Assembly: GCA_046155885.1 (NCBI GenBank) | Contig: JBJXFU010000082.1 | Span: 1-18,261 of the forward strand | From: JAOADN01 sp046155885 | GTDB taxonomy: Bacteria; Pseudomonadota; Alphaproteobacteria; Rhodobacterales; Rhodobacteraceae | DNA length: 18,261 nt | Direction of reading: 5' to 3' | Part shown: in pieces, positions 6,454-12,760 of the stretch | Position numbering within the stretch: position 1 is the stretch's first letter | Layout: every line of letters starts with the position of its first letter | Notes under the pieces: model-generated | What the model saw: the letters and a program-made list of their open reading frames with translations, nothing else | What the model was told of the DNA's origin: nothing | The model's database searches: none | Program-made: the position numbers and the translations under genes

Positions 6454-7119
6454 ATGACGCATCTGCCCGGACCCGAATTCACCCGCGTCGCGCTGCTGAT
6501 CGACGGCGACAACCTTTCGGCGCGACACGCGGAGAAGCTCGCTGAAACCGCAGCCGGGATCGGGACAGTCACGGTCCGCCGTGTCTATGGCCAAGAAGCG
6601 GCGATGCGCGCGTGGTCGGCAGTCGCTTCGGTGGCGCCGCGCCTGACCGGCAGTGGCAAGAACGGCGCCGACATGCTGCTTTGTATCGAGGCTATGGAAC
6701 TGGTGATCGATGGGCGGGCCGACTGCTTCGTCATCGCCTCGTCGGACAGAGATTTCGGACACCTTGCCGAACGTCTGGTCGGGCGCGGTTTCCATGTCGT
6801 CGGCGCGGGCGAGGGGAAGGCTCCACCGGATTTCCGCGCCAAGTGCAGCCGGTTTGTCGCACTGGCCGGTGACGCCGGACCGGCCAGGCCGTTGCCGGAG
6901 GCACCGTTGCCGGAAGGACCGGAGGATGTGGTCGCGCGCCTTGTCCGCGAGGGCGCGGGCATGGACGGGTGGATGTGCCTCAGCGCCCTGAACCTCCGCT
7001 ATGTCGCGACCGGGCGCGACCGCAAGGCGACCGTCGGCGCGAACTGGGCAAAATGGATCGGGAAGCGGCCAAGCCTTTTCCACCTGCATCCGACGCGCAA
7101 CAAGCTGCGGCTCGCCTGA
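6454..7119 (+). CDS. Second NYN-domain nuclease with OST-HTH-like C-terminus
   Basis: The protein has 221 aa. It repeats the layout of the preceding gene in shorter form. NYN motifs are LIDGDN (15-20), GKNGADMLLCIEAMEL (68-83) and ASSDRDFGHLAERL (95-108); the acidic residues of the presumed metal site are present. After a short Pro-rich linker (about 140-155), residues 157-221 resemble a divergent OST-HTH region. The two genes share the domain order but differ widely in sequence, so this is an old paralogue pair or two independent family members. An in-frame stop at 6436-6438 confines the start to ATG 6454; AGGA lies too close to it to be a standard ribosome site. The 161-bp gap suggests its own promoter is possible. 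Target unknown. Confidence 0.8.
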   Translation: MTHLPGPEFTRVALLIDGDNLSARHAEKLAETAAGIGTVTVRRVYGQEAAMRAWSAVASVAPRLTGSGKNGADMLLCIEAMELVIDGRADCFVIASSDRDFGHLAERLVGRGFHVVGAGEGKAPPDFRAKCSRFVALAGDAGPARPLPEAPLPEGPEDVVARLVREGAGMDGWMCLSALNLRYVATGRDRKATVGANWAKWIGKRPSLFHLHPTRNKLRLA

Positions 7120-7260
7120 TCGAGTGTCCGACAACCCCGGCTCCCGTCCTCAATCCTCCGCTGTGGGGATGCGGACAGCAAGCCGCCAGCCATTGACACG
7201 CCGTGTCCCGCTTCCACGGTGCCGCGGCACTTGCGATGTGCCGCTCATCCCCCGCCGGGC

Positions 7261-7312
7261 TTGACCGGCAGGGGGCGGCCCCATACCTTATCGGCTAGCC
7301 AGCTAGCTAGCC
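7261..7312 (+). promoter_or_regulatory. Toxin-antitoxin promoter and palindromic operator
   Basis: GGCTAGC (7293-7299) and GCTAGCC (7306-7312) form a perfect inverted repeat with a 6-bp spacer, and further CTAG steps lie between them. A possible promoter TTGACC (7261-7266) with TACCTT (7284-7289) would place the start site inside the palindrome. Antitoxins of the Phd family usually repress their own operon by binding such a palindrome. The antitoxin ribosome site GAGG is at 7317-7320. Confidence 0.6.
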
Positions 7313-7327
7313 AGTTGAGGCCCGCCG

Positions 7328-7588
7328 ATGTGGACGCTCCAGGACGCCAAGAACCGCTTTTCGGCCGTGGTCGAAGCCGCGATGGCCGGCCAGCCGCAGG
7401 AGGTGAGCCGCCGCGGCAGGCCGGCGGTCGTGATCATCTCGGCCGAGGACTTCGCCCGGCTGAACGCGCAGGCACAGAAGGGGCGGGGGTCATTCCTGGA
7501 GCATCTGATGAGCATGCCGGCTCTCGACGATGAGGATTGGCTGCTTCCCGACCGAACCCGGGTAGCACCGCGCGACATCGAGTTCTGA
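7328..7588 (+). CDS. Phd/YefM-family antitoxin
   Basis: The protein has 86 aa. The N-terminal pattern W-T-L-Q-D-A-K-N-R-F-S-A-V-V followed by RRGRPAVVIISAEDF is typical of Phd/YefM antitoxins, which use this part to dimerise and bind the operator. The acidic C-terminal tail (DDEDW) is the likely toxin-neutralising segment. The stop overlaps the toxin start (TGATG), so translation is probably coupled, as usual for these pairs. A palindrome lies directly upstream. Confidence 0.92.
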   Translation: MWTLQDAKNRFSAVVEAAMAGQPQEVSRRGRPAVVIISAEDFARLNAQAQKGRGSFLEHLMSMPALDDEDWLLPDRTRVAPRDIEF

Positions 7589-7995
7589 TGTTCATTCTCG
7601 ATACCGACATCGTATCCCTGCTGCGCAGGGTCGAACGGCACCCGCAACTTGCGGACTGGGCCCGGCGCGTCAATGATGCCGACGTCCGCATCACGGTCGT
7701 CACCCTTGGCGAGATCGCGCGCGGCATTCACCGGCAGCGCCGAAGAAACCCGCCCTTCGCGGAAGACCTCACCCTCTGGGCGCAGGAAATCGGGCGTGTC
7801 TTCGCGGACCGGCTGCTGGATTTCGACAGGCCCGCCGCCGCGATCTGGGGGCGGCTGACGGGTGAACGCGGCTACGAAAACTCCGATCTTCTGATCGCCG
7901 CGATTGCCCTTTCACGGGATGCGACCGTCGTCACGCGGCATGCCGCGGATTTCGTCCCCACCGGCGTGCGGATCGAGAATCCCTTTGCCGCCTAG
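7588..7995 (+). CDS. PIN-domain toxin (VapC/FitB family)
   Basis: The protein has 135 aa, normal for the family. PIN-domain toxins are metal-dependent endoribonucleases that cut tRNA, rRNA or other RNAs when released from the antitoxin. The acidic site is complete: Asp5 and Asp7 (ILDTD), Glu42 (TLGEIARG), Asp100 (NSDLLIAA) and Asp121 (HAADF). ATG 7588 overlaps the antitoxin stop; an upstream in-frame ATG at 7537 would run inside the antitoxin gene and is rejected. The Phd-type antitoxin and the sequence around TLGEIARGI point to the FitB-like branch. The actual target cannot be read from the sequence. Confidence 0.92.
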   Translation: MFILDTDIVSLLRRVERHPQLADWARRVNDADVRITVVTLGEIARGIHRQRRRNPPFAEDLTLWAQEIGRVFADRLLDFDRPAAAIWGRLTGERGYENSDLLIAAIALSRDATVVTRHAADFVPTGVRIENPFAA

Positions 7996-8010
7996 GCCCG
8001 CCGCCTGACT

Positions 8011-8034
8011 GCGGGCGACGGGGCAATCGCCCGC
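8011..8034 (+). terminator. Candidate terminator hairpin after the toxin gene
   Basis: GCGGGCGA (8011-8018) pairs perfectly with TCGCCCGC (8027-8034) across an 8-nt loop, 15 nt after the toxin stop. No T-tract follows, so it may act with Rho or only protect the mRNA end. Confidence 0.4.
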
Positions 8035-8098
8035 CCCAAGGGTTCCGCGACCCTTCGCTGTCAGGATCGGCGCGGCCGCCGCCGACCCCCTGCCCGCC

Positions 8099-8662
8099 TT
8101 GCCCCGCTTCGCCGTTCCCGCGTTCCTCGCCTGCCTCGCGCTCGCCCCGGCGGCGCGCGGCGAGGTCATGGGGAACACCTTCCTGCTGGGGTTCGGCATG
8201 GGCAACGCGCGCTCGGCGCTGGCCGACCGGCTGGCCGACGGGGCCTACGAATTGTCCGACGGCACCGTTGTCCGGTTCCACAACTGGTACGGCGCGGACT
8301 GGCGCGATCTGGAAGTGTCGTTCCTGACGGAACTGGGCGAGGGCTTCGGGCTGATCTGGGGGATTTCGACGGGAGAGCGCGGGCCCAAGTACCGGATCGC
8401 CCCGGCGCTGCGGCTGGGCTTCATCGCGCAGTGGCCGGTCGGGCGGCGCGGCACGCTGACGCTTTCGGGCGAAACGCTGATCGGCGGCGACCTGACCGAG
8501 CTTCCCTGCGTGGCGGACTACGGCGCCATCGGCGGCGTGCAGGCGGTGAACTGCCGCCTTGCCGCCTCGGAACTTTCGCCGGAGGAGACGCTGGCGGCGC
8601 TGGTCCGCGCCGACGGGTCGGGCGAAGCGCGCCTTGCCGCGGTGCTCGCCTTCCGCTTCTGA
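8099..8662 (+). CDS. Secreted protein, possible outer-membrane beta-barrel, function unknown
   Basis: The precursor has 187 aa. I do not recognise a named family. Residues 1-21 are a likely signal peptide (AARG-EV). The rest alternates short Gly-rich turns with amphipathic strands such as LEVSFLTEL, FGLIWGIS, ALRLGFIAQW and GTLTLSGETLIGG. It ends in an alternating strand AVLAFRF with a terminal Phe, which is the classic C-terminal signature of outer-membrane barrels. Two cysteines are present in the mature part. The start is TTG 8099, the first start codon placed before a good signal peptide; it is not certain. The gene converges with the secreted protease gene only 23 bp away. Confidence 0.65.
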   Translation: MPRFAVPAFLACLALAPAARGEVMGNTFLLGFGMGNARSALADRLADGAYELSDGTVVRFHNWYGADWRDLEVSFLTELGEGFGLIWGISTGERGPKYRIAPALRLGFIAQWPVGRRGTLTLSGETLIGGDLTELPCVADYGAIGGVQAVNCRLAASELSPEETLAALVRADGSGEARLAAVLAFRF

Positions 8663-8685
8663 CGCCCCCGCGCGACCGGATCGCC

Positions 8686-9645
8686 TTACCGGATCGCCAC
8701 CGGTGCCAGCGCCCGCGACAGGCTGGCCTCGCCCCGGCCATGCAGGCCGGCGGTGTAGTTCAGAATGGTGTCGGTGCGGGCGGTCGTCAGCAACTGGCTG
8801 GCGATCTGCCCCGGCGTTGCTGCCCTGAACTTCGACCCCAGGATCGCGGCATAGCCCGACACCACCGGCGCGGCGAAGGAGGTGCCGGCCAATCCGGTGA
8901 TGTCGCTGCGGACGCCGACGCTGAGGAACTGCGCCTGCACCCGCGCGTCGGTGCCGGCAAAATTCGAGTAGGAGGCGAGGCTTGCCGGCGCCTGCGCCGT
9001 GCCGTTGGACGACAGCGCCCCGACAAAGATCGCTGTGGCCGTCCCGGTCAGCGCGGTGTTCAGGTAGTCGACCTGCCCCCGCGCGTTGGCGGCATTGACC
9101 GCGATTCCGTCATTGCCCGCCGCCTTCGCGACCACCGCCTGCGACCGCGCGGCGAAACCGATGATCGAGGCTTCGCGCGGGCTCCAGCCGATCTGGCCGG
9201 CGGCAAGCCCCGCTTGCGCGTACATCCCGTAGCTGAGGTTCAGCGTGTTCAGCCCGGTGGCCAGCCTGACGGCCGTGGTCTTCGAGAAGTCCTGGGTCAC
9301 GATCCGCGCCCCGGGCGCGACCATCCCGGCCTGCAACCTGGTCCAGTCGCCGTGCCGGCGGCTGGAAACGCCCGTGCCGAGATTGCCCGCGAAGGACTGG
9401 CCCGAGAGGAACTGGTCGATGACGGTGATCGTCGTGCCCTGCCCGCGGAAGCCCATGCTCCAGGCCGCGCCCACATCGGGCGACATCCAGGGCCGGACGG
9501 CCGAAGCCGTCGCTGCAAGGACTAGCGCGGGGCGCGCGCCTTCGTCCGCCCATGCCGGAGCAATGGGGGGCGCGAGCGACAGAAGCGCGGCGGCGGCCAG
9601 TGCGAGGCGGGGAAGGCAAAGCCGGCGCGGGGCGGGAAGGGGCAT
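8686..9645 (-). CDS. Secreted S8 (subtilisin) family serine peptidase
   Basis: The precursor has 319 aa. A signal peptide ends near residue 33 (APAWA). The catalytic residues are all present in S8 order: Asp77 (ITVID), His98 (SRRHGD), Asn178 (KAAGNDG, oxyanion) and Ser256 (GTSFAAP). There is no obvious propeptide domain, and the C-terminal tail is short (about 40 residues after the Ser segment), so it is a compact protease without a visible transporter or anchor domain. ATG at 9645 is preferred because GAGG lies 6 nt before it; the frame is open to 9681. It should act in the periplasm or outside the cell. Export across the outer membrane would need another protein. Confidence 0.88.
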   Translation of the reverse strand: MPLPAPRRLCLPRLALAAAALLSLAPPIAPAWADEGARPALVLAATASAVRPWMSPDVGAAWSMGFRGQGTTITVIDQFLSGQSFAGNLGTGVSSRRHGDWTRLQAGMVAPGARIVTQDFSKTTAVRLATGLNTLNLSYGMYAQAGLAAGQIGWSPREASIIGFAARSQAVVAKAAGNDGIAVNAANARGQVDYLNTALTGTATAIFVGALSSNGTAQAPASLASYSNFAGTDARVQAQFLSVGVRSDITGLAGTSFAAPVVSGYAAILGSKFRAATPGQIASQLLTTARTDTILNYTAGLHGRGEASLSRALAPVAIR

Positions 9646-9801
9646 GGGGACCTCGTGACGATGGGCGGAAGGGCGGCGCAACTATCCCGGAAGCCTCGCC
9701 GCCGGGCCTTGCCGAAACCTTAACGGCCGCGCCGAACCTGACCCGCTAGTTAATTCGTCCGGACCCGCCGGCGGGGTTGCCCTGCCCGTCCGCGCGGCCT
9801 A

Positions 9802-9820
9802 GCTTGGAATCGTTCTAAGC
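9802..9820 (+). promoter_or_regulatory. ICE-like Irr operator upstream of mbfA
   Basis: GCTTGGAA-TCG-TTCTAAGC is an inverted repeat of 8-bp half sites with a 3-bp spacer and one mismatch. It matches the iron control element (core of the form TTnGAA-N3-TTCTAA) bound by Irr in alphaproteobacteria. It ends 23 nt before the mbfA ATG, a position suited to repression. In Bradyrhizobium and Agrobacterium, mbfA is a known Irr target, repressed under low iron. Confidence 0.7.
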
Positions 9821-9843
9821 CCTGCCCAGCCCCCGAGCCCCCC

Positions 9844-10824
9844 ATGATCCCCGGCCTCGCTTCGTCCCGCCGCCGTTTTTCGGACCTGTCCGAGCAGGAA
9901 ATCCTGGCGCTCGCCATATCCTCGGAAGAGGACGACGCCCGCATCTACCGCACCTATGCCGAGCGGCTGCGCAAGGACGCCCCCGCCTCGGCCGAGGTCT
10001 TCGACGCAATGGCGGTGGAAGAGGACACCCACCGCCGCTGGCTGATCGACCGCCACCGGGCGCGCTTCGGCGAGGTGATCCCGCTGATCCGGCGCGAACA
10101 TGTCGCCGGGTTCTATGCGCGCAGGCCCGTCTGGCTGATCGCGAACCTCGGGCTTGACCGGATGCGCGCCGAGGCGGCCGAGATGGAGCGGGTGGCGGGC
10201 GACTTCTACCGCCGCGCGGCCGCGCAGACGCCGGACGCCGAGACGCGGAAACTGCTGGGCGATCTCGCCGCCGCCGAGGGCAAGCATGAAAAGCGCGCGG
10301 GCGATCTGGCCGGGGAACATCTCGGCGGCGAGGCGAAGGAAGAAGAGGACTTCGCCGCCCGGCGGCAGTTCATCCTGACCTGGGTGCAGCCGGGGCTGGC
10401 CGGGCTGATGGACGGCTCGGTCTCGACGCTGGCGCCGATCTTCGCCACCGCCTTCGCCACCCAGGACACCTGGACCACCTTCCTTGTCGGCCTCGCCGCC
10501 TCGGTCGGCGCCGGCATCTCGATGGGCTTCACCGAGGCCGCGCACGACGATGGGGTACTGTCGGGCCGCGGCTCGCCGCTGAAGCGCGGGATAGCCTCGG
10601 GCGTGATGACCACGCTCGGCGGGCTCGGCCACGCGCTGCCCTACCTGATCGCGGACTTCTGGACCGCCACGACCATCGCGGTGATCGTGGTGTTCGTCGA
10701 GCTCTGGGCCATCGCATGGATCCAGAACCGCTTCATGGAAACCCCCTTCCTGCGCGCCGCCTTCCAGGTGGTGCTGGGCGGTGCGCTGGTCTTCGCGGCG
10801 GGCGTGCTGATCGGCGGGGGCTGA
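9844..10824 (+). CDS. mbfA: MbfA, membrane-bound ferritin-like iron exporter
   Basis: The protein has 326 aa, the expected length. An N-terminal ferritin-like (erythrin) domain (about 15-170) carries di-iron type residues: Glu28/Glu29, the ExxH pair Glu60-His63 and the ExxH pair Glu145-His148. The C-terminal half (about 178-326) is a VIT1/CCC1-like transporter starting with the signature GLMDGSVSTLAP, with four to five membrane segments. In Bradyrhizobium and Agrobacterium MbfA exports iron from the inner membrane and protects against iron and peroxide stress. An Irr-type operator lies just upstream. No clear ribosome site precedes ATG 9844. The next gene lies 67 bp downstream from its chosen start and may be co-transcribed. 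Confidence 0.93.
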   Translation: MIPGLASSRRRFSDLSEQEILALAISSEEDDARIYRTYAERLRKDAPASAEVFDAMAVEEDTHRRWLIDRHRARFGEVIPLIRREHVAGFYARRPVWLIANLGLDRMRAEAAEMERVAGDFYRRAAAQTPDAETRKLLGDLAAAEGKHEKRAGDLAGEHLGGEAKEEEDFAARRQFILTWVQPGLAGLMDGSVSTLAPIFATAFATQDTWTTFLVGLAASVGAGISMGFTEAAHDDGVLSGRGSPLKRGIASGVMTTLGGLGHALPYLIADFWTATTIAVIVVFVELWAIAWIQNRFMETPFLRAAFQVVLGGALVFAAGVLIGGG

Positions 10825-10857
10825 GGGGGTGAGCGGCAAGGGCCCTGCCCCCGCGCC

Positions 10858-10886
10858 CCCGGGATATTTCGGCCAAGATGAAGGGG
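10858..10886 (+). promoter_or_regulatory. Intergenic motif ending in the ribosome site of the nitroreductase gene
   Basis: The segment has a run of Cs, then GGGATATTTCGGCCAAGATG and AAGGGG. Similar GGGATATTT...AAGATGAAG strings recur, from my memory only, in front of many Rhodobacteraceae genes. AAGGGG (10881-10886) is well placed as ribosome site for GTG 10892. Function unknown. Confidence 0.4.
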
Positions 10887-10891
10887 CGGGT

Positions 10892-11587
10892 GTGGATCGG
10901 AAAGACAGCGCAGGCTACGAACCCCTGCCCCTGCCCGACCGGGTGGCGCGACCTGACGGCGAGGCGCTGGCCGGGGCCGAGGCGTTCCGGGACGACCTGA
11001 GGAAGCGCCATTCGGTCCGCGATTTCGCCCCGGCCCCGGTGCCGCTGGCGGTAATCTCGGCCTGTGTCGAGGCGGCGGGCCTGGCGCCATCCGGGGCGAA
11101 CCACCAGCCCTGGCATTTCGTCGCTGTCTCCGACCCCGCTGCCAAGGCGCGCATCCGCGCGGCGGCCGAGGAAGAGGAACGCGCCTTCTACGCGGGCGGC
11201 GGCGGCGATGAGTGGCTACGGGCGCTCGAGCCGATCGGCACGGGGCCGGAGAAGCCGCACCTGACCGTGGCGCCCTGGCTGATTGTGATCTTCGCCGAAC
11301 GCTGGGGCGAAGCGGCGGACGGGCGGCGGCGGAAGAACTACTACGTGCCCGAAAGCGTCGGCATCGCGACCGGCTTCCTGATCGCGGCACTGCACCGGGC
11401 GGGGCTGGTGATGCTGACCCATACGCCCAATCCGATGAAGTTCCTGAACGCACTCTGCGGGCGGCCGGAACGGGAGAAGCCGGTGATGATCCTGGTTGTC
11501 GGCCACCCGACCGAAGGCGCCACGGTTCCGGCGGCCGCGAAGCGCAAGAAGCCGCTTGCCGAGATCATGACGGTGATCGGGGCGTGA
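10892..11587 (+). CDS. Nitroreductase-family flavoprotein, iodotyrosine deiodinase-like
   Basis: The protein has 231 aa from GTG 10892. FMN-binding motifs are RHSVRDF (39-45) and APSGANHQPWHF (65-76). YYVPESVGIATGFLIAALH, followed by LTHTPNPMKFL and EKPVMILVVGHP, closely follow the iodotyrosine deiodinase branch of this superfamily. The three residues that grip halotyrosine in that branch appear conserved by alignment: Glu96 and Tyr100 (E-x3-Y) and Lys121 before TVAPWLI. Reductive dehalogenation of halotyrosines is therefore the best guess; a generic nitro or quinone reductase is the alternative. The frame is open to GTG 10829, only 5 bp after mbfA, but the motif and the AAGGGG ribosome site support 10892. 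Confidence 0.85.
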   Translation: MDRKDSAGYEPLPLPDRVARPDGEALAGAEAFRDDLRKRHSVRDFAPAPVPLAVISACVEAAGLAPSGANHQPWHFVAVSDPAAKARIRAAAEEEERAFYAGGGGDEWLRALEPIGTGPEKPHLTVAPWLIVIFAERWGEAADGRRRKNYYVPESVGIATGFLIAALHRAGLVMLTHTPNPMKFLNALCGRPEREKPVMILVVGHPTEGATVPAAAKRKKPLAEIMTVIGA

Positions 11588-11638
11588 GGGGTCCGGGGCC
11601 GGGCGGGTGGGGATGGGCGCCCGGGGTGATGCAGCCGT

Positions 11639-12091
11639 TCAGCCCCCCGCCACGGCGTCCCTGCCGCCGACCGGGCCGCGCCACCAGATCGAAGCGGCGA
11701 GCAGCGGGAGGACGATGAGTTCGATCGCCAGCGAAATGCCGAGGCCCGCCTTCACCAGCTCGCCCGGGCCCATCGCGGAGAAGCGGGCAAGCCCGCCCAG
11801 CAGCCCGAGGCCGCAAGCGATCAGCAGGGTGTCGCGAAGCTGGTCGGTCCAGATGGCGCCGGCCAGGAAGACCACGCCGATGCCGCCCCATACGGCGCCG
11901 AGGAACCGCACATGGCTGTCGCGGACGGCATAGGCCTGCGGGTCGGTGGCAACGAGGAACGTGCCCTTGATCTGAAAGCCGAGCGTCGCGGTGCCGCCAA
12001 GCGCGCTGTCGAGCGCGACGTAGACCGAGAGCGCGCCGATCACGGCCAGGGCAACGCGCGTCAGGAGGTCGGTGAGACGCAGGCGGGTCAT
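11639..12091 (-). CDS. DUF4345-type small membrane protein
   Basis: The protein has 150 aa with four predicted membrane helices: about residues 10-30, 62-82, 88-104 and 115-136. The layout, with a V-R-D-S-H-V-R-F-L-G-A-V-W-G-G-I-G segment before helix 2, fits the DUF4345 family of inner-membrane proteins of unknown function. AAGGA precedes the ATG at a good distance. It is transcribed toward the nitroreductase gene and is divergent from yaiI. Nothing visible indicates its role. Confidence 0.75.
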   Translation of the reverse strand: MTRLRLTDLLTRVALAVIGALSVYVALDSALGGTATLGFQIKGTFLVATDPQAYAVRDSHVRFLGAVWGGIGVVFLAGAIWTDQLRDTLLIACGLGLLGGLARFSAMGPGELVKAGLGISLAIELIVLPLLAASIWWRGPVGGRDAVAGG

Positions 12092-12194
12092 GCCGGGCTT
12101 CCTTCTGTCGGGGGCTTGTCAGAACTCGAATAGTGCGCGAGCTGCGAAAGGGACAGCGCGGTTCAGGATAGCGTCTCCCGACCAATTGTGAAGA

Positions 12195-12734
12195 ATGGGC
12201 GCCATCATGGAGAAGTTCGCCACGCAACGCGTATTCCGTCAGGCTCCTGTCCTTTACATCGACGGCGATGCCTGCCCGGTGAAGGCCGAGGCGATGACGG
12301 CGGCCGCCCGCCACGGGATAACGGTGCGGATCGTGTCGAACGGCGGGCTTCGGCCCTCGGCTTTTCCGGGGGCCGAGATGGTCTATGTGCCGGACGGGCC
12401 GGACGCGGCCGACAAGTGGATCGCGGCCGAGGCCGGGGCGGGCGACGTGGTGGTGACGGGCGACATCCCGCTGGCGGCGCGCGCGGTGGAAAAGGGCGCG
12501 GTCGTGGTGAAGCAGGACGGCGCGGTGCTGACCGCCGCCAACATCGGCATGGCGCTGGCCAGCCGCGACCTGATGGCCGACCTGCGCGCCGCCGACCCGT
12601 TCCGCCCGGGCGGCGGGCGGCCCTTCGGCCGGGCCGACCGCGCCCGTTTCGCCGCGGCGATCGACCGGGTACTGGCGCGGGCGAAACGGCAGCCGCCGCC
12701 CGACGCCGCGATGTCGCCGCCGGGACAGACGTAG
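12195..12734 (+). CDS. YaiI/YqxD family protein (DUF188, UPF0178)
   Basis: The protein has 179 aa, somewhat longer than the usual 150. The family start YIDGDACPVK is at about 21-30. VTGDIPLA (about 92-99) and the GMALASRDLMADLR region (about 118-131) follow the family pattern. DUF188 proteins belong to the PIN-like nuclease superfamily; the Asp-rich start and TGD segment fit a metal site, but no enzyme activity is firmly established. The extra N-terminal 20 residues are unusual. ATG 12195 or ATG 12207 could be used and neither has a strong ribosome site. Only 26 bp separate it from the transporter gene, so it may head a four-gene operon. Confidence 0.88.
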   Translation: MGAIMEKFATQRVFRQAPVLYIDGDACPVKAEAMTAAARHGITVRIVSNGGLRPSAFPGAEMVYVPDGPDAADKWIAAEAGAGDVVVTGDIPLAARAVEKGAVVVKQDGAVLTAANIGMALASRDLMADLRAADPFRPGGGRPFGRADRARFAAAIDRVLARAKRQPPPDAAMSPPGQT

Positions 12735-12760
12735 GCCCGGCGCGCGGGCATGGCTGAGCC

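Noticed and set aside
7193..7221. TTGACA as a -35 promoter element before the toxin-antitoxin pair
   Set aside because: No -10-like sequence lies at 16-18 bp, and it is over 130 bp from the antitoxin start.
10829..10891. GTG 10829 as start of the nitroreductase gene
   Set aside because: The 21 extra residues are low-complexity Pro/Gly and cover the intergenic motif; GTG 10892 has a well-placed AAGGGG.
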